Of a DNA stretch of 33,876 nt, positions 32,571-33,876 are shown piece after piece. Within the stretch, counting starts at the first letter, position 1; each line of letters begins with the position of its first letter. Source of the DNA: CAKUFA01 sp963646285 (GTDB lineage Bacteria; Bacillota; Clostridia; Christensenellales; Aristaeellaceae); contig CAVIWF010000026.1 in the NCBI GenBank assembly GCA_963646285.1, forward strand, positions 1 through 33,876, in the 5' to 3' direction. The notes beneath the pieces were generated by a model. That model was given only the letters and a program-made list of their open reading frames with translations. It was not told the origin of the DNA and did no database searches. The position numbers and the translations under genes were made by a program.

Positions 32571-32646
32571 GGACAAGGAAAGTGCGGTGAGGCAATGATG
32601 CTTCATTGTGAAAGTCCTTGATGGCGTTCTGTTTCTTGTACCATCA
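32571..32646 (+). promoter_or_regulatory. Structured leader RNA candidate
   Basis: CAAGGA (32574-32579) can pair with TCCTTG (32615-32620), enclosing a hairpin GCAATGA (32592-32598) with TCATTGT (32603-32609) and purine-rich internal loops. TGATGG (32619-32624) can pair with CCATCA (32641-32646), sharing two bases with the first outer stem, so the two are partly exclusive. I match it to no known riboswitch class. Confidence 0.4.
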
Positions 32647-32672
32647 GCTGTGATTGAAAGGAGATGTATACA

Positions 32673-33876
32673 TTGAAAATAATCGTTCGTTTCATTTCCC
32701 TTGTTGTCGTTCTTTCCGTGATTGTTTCATCAGCACAAGCTACTACGCTTTTTAGCTACTTTGTATCATGTTCCTCTTATGAAGGTTATCAAACTTTTGT
32801 ACAAGCTCATCCAGATGTATCTGTTCAAACCTGTCCGCAATACTATGAAACAACCTCAACCTTTGCAAACGCACTTAATCTTGGTGAGTTGACTTGCGAT
32901 TTATTTGGTCTTGATACTTTTTACGACTGGCAAGCTTTGATCGAGAAAGGCTATTGTGCTGATTTATCCGACAGTGCCATGATTTCTAACATCATGTCCC
33001 AGCTATATCCCAACATTGCCGTTCTAGGCATAAAAGACGGTCATATCTATGCTGTGCCATATAGAATCACTTTCCGTAATACCCTCTTCAATGAAGATGC
33101 CCTCGCCATGTGTGACTGGGAAGATGAGCCTACGCCTCAATCCTTTCCTGAGTTACTCGATTTTGCAGACCGTTGGTGCGACTTGATAGAAGAAAACGGT
33201 GCCTACGAAGGTTTGCGACTCCATGCCGGTTGGGTGCCTGGCCTTTATGGCGAAGGCACCTACAGTGCATGGCTGATTTCTTTGCTCATTGATAGCTATA
33301 TTACTCAAACTCATTATGCAGGCGAACCGTTAGATTTCAACAATCAAGAACTGATCGACTTGCTGGAACGCTGCATGACCGTAGGCAGAAGGCTTTATGC
33401 CCTGGAACCTAAACCCCGCAACACCGACTCCGGTGATGGTATTGGTTTCCTTGTTACAGCACCGCAAAACTTATGGCCTACGAATGCAAATCGGATTGTT
33501 TGCTTCCGCCTGAATGACCAACAGCCTATAGTTCTCAAAGCTGTTGTTAACATGTACGCAATTTATTCCGGCAGTAGTCAAACCGAGCTTACCCTTCAGC
33601 TTTTAGAATCCATTCTCGCCGGAAAAGAAGATCCGTCGAACTTTCAAAAGCAATTACTGTTTGCCGATGCAGAACCCAAGCTCGACAACAACTATGACTA
33701 TGCTGTTTCCGTTCACAAGAAACATCTTGCCGAAACGGAAGCTCAGCTGCAAAATCCCAATCTTACAACAGATGAACGCCTTGCCCTAGAAGACGAATTG
33801 GCCAAATGGCAGAAGGAACTCATTGCTGATGAGTCGGACGAGAGAAAATACCTTGTTTCCGCCGCAAAACTTGCCA
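32673..33876 (+). CDS. Partial extracellular solute-binding protein (ABC sugar transporter type)
   Basis: The frame is open from a probable TTG start to the window edge, 401 codons, so the 3' end is missing. The TTG is preferred because AAAGGAG (32657-32663) sits 9 bases before it; an in-frame ATG at 32664 directly abuts that site. The product begins KIIVRFISLVVVLSVIVSS followed by AQA, a cleavable signal peptide with an Ala-x-Ala site and no lipobox cysteine. The mature part resembles family-1 sugar-binding proteins (DLFGLDTFYDWQALIEKGY, YAVPYRITFRNTLFNEDAL, PQSFPELLDFADRW). Near its 3' end is a helical, charged segment (HKKHLAETEAQLQNPN and onwards, about residues 348-395). Codon use is more A/T-rich than in its left neighbours. 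Confidence 0.78.
   Translation, partial: MKIIVRFISLVVVLSVIVSSAQATTLFSYFVSCSSYEGYQTFVQAHPDVSVQTCPQYYETTSTFANALNLGELTCDLFGLDTFYDWQALIEKGYCADLSDSAMISNIMSQLYPNIAVLGIKDGHIYAVPYRITFRNTLFNEDALAMCDWEDEPTPQSFPELLDFADRWCDLIEENGAYEGLRLHAGWVPGLYGEGTYSAWLISLLIDSYITQTHYAGEPLDFNNQELIDLLERCMTVGRRLYALEPKPRNTDSGDGIGFLVTAPQNLWPTNANRIVCFRLNDQQPIVLKAVVNMYAIYSGSSQTELTLQLLESILAGKEDPSNFQKQLLFADAEPKLDNNYDYAVSVHKKHLAETEAQLQNPNLTTDERLALEDELAKWQKELIADESDERKYLVSAAKLA

Larger units (their letters stand above)
32157..32672. other. 516-base AT-rich intergenic region with promoters and leader
   Basis: No convincing gene; a small + strand open frame at 32360-32563 has no ribosome site or motif. The stretch holds two + strand promoter candidates (32312-32340 and 32531-32559) and a structured leader (32571-32646), all pointing at the solute-binding-protein gene that starts at 32673. 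The 32341-32530 part shows nothing I can assign. Confidence 0.6.

Noticed and set aside
24911..32614. The shared 10-mer GTGAAAGTCC at about 24914 and 32608 as a dispersed regulatory repeat or cobalamin-riboswitch piece
   Set aside because: Hundreds of shared 10-mers are expected by chance in 33 kb; the flanks do not agree, and the downstream cobalamin core (CCCCGC...ACTGT) is absent at both sites.
1..33876. CRISPR arrays and tRNA or rRNA genes
   Set aside because: Reading both strands I saw no regularly spaced repeats and no tRNA T-arm/acceptor pattern or rRNA segments; a covariance search would be needed to exclude tRNAs formally.

Overview
The window looks like chromosomal DNA of a low-to-mid GC Gram-positive gut bacterium of the class Clostridia. 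Evidence: strong AGGAGG-type ribosome binding sites, sigma-A-like promoters with 17-base spacers, a CIRCE/HrcA heat-shock operator, a TPP riboswitch before an ECF-type thiamine transporter gene, LplB/YtcP-type sugar permeases with a YesM/YesN two-component pair, and a YugP-type zinc peptidase. Both solute-binding proteins have signal peptides without a lipobox cysteine, a habit I associate with uncultured Christensenellales-like Clostridia; the lineage is inference.

Region 1 (about 1-17480) is an apparently complete carbohydrate-utilisation island. A leftward operon encodes an MBL-fold hydrolase, a classical GH36 alpha-galactosidase, a divergent GH36-superfamily protein and a 1080-residue DUF5107-TPR protein; the last three genes are joined by ATGA overlaps. 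Across a 308-base control region, a rightward operon encodes two LplB/YtcP-type permeases, a secreted solute-binding protein, a YesN-type response regulator, a YesM-type sensor kinase and a mutarotase-fold protein. No enzyme has a signal peptide, so the picture is import of an oligosaccharide, sensed by the kinase pair, and breakdown in the cytoplasm. No ABC ATPase is present, as is common for this transporter class. Both ends of the island carry short orphan coding fragments, the left one resembling the N-terminus of an IS256-family transposase, which suggests lateral acquisition.

Region 2 (about 17490-31620) is mostly housekeeping, with more G/C-ending codons: hsp20 under a CIRCE-embedded promoter (-); an aldo/keto reductase with a ferredoxin-like tail, lspA and an RluD-type pseudouridine synthase (+); a MacAB-like exporter operon with two membrane-fusion proteins (-); a YugP-type zinc metallopeptidase (-); an MFS transporter with a translationally coupled 65-residue membrane protein (-); pyrG (-); a yfbR-type nucleotidase with a TIM-barrel sugar isomerase (-); and, divergent from yfbR with overlapping -35 boxes, a TPP riboswitch and thiT (+).

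Region 3 (about 31620-33876) holds a NimA/PNPOx-family flavoprotein gene (-), a 516-base AT-rich intergenic stretch with two promoter candidates and a structured leader, and the 5' part of a second sugar-binding-protein gene that runs off the window from a probable TTG start.
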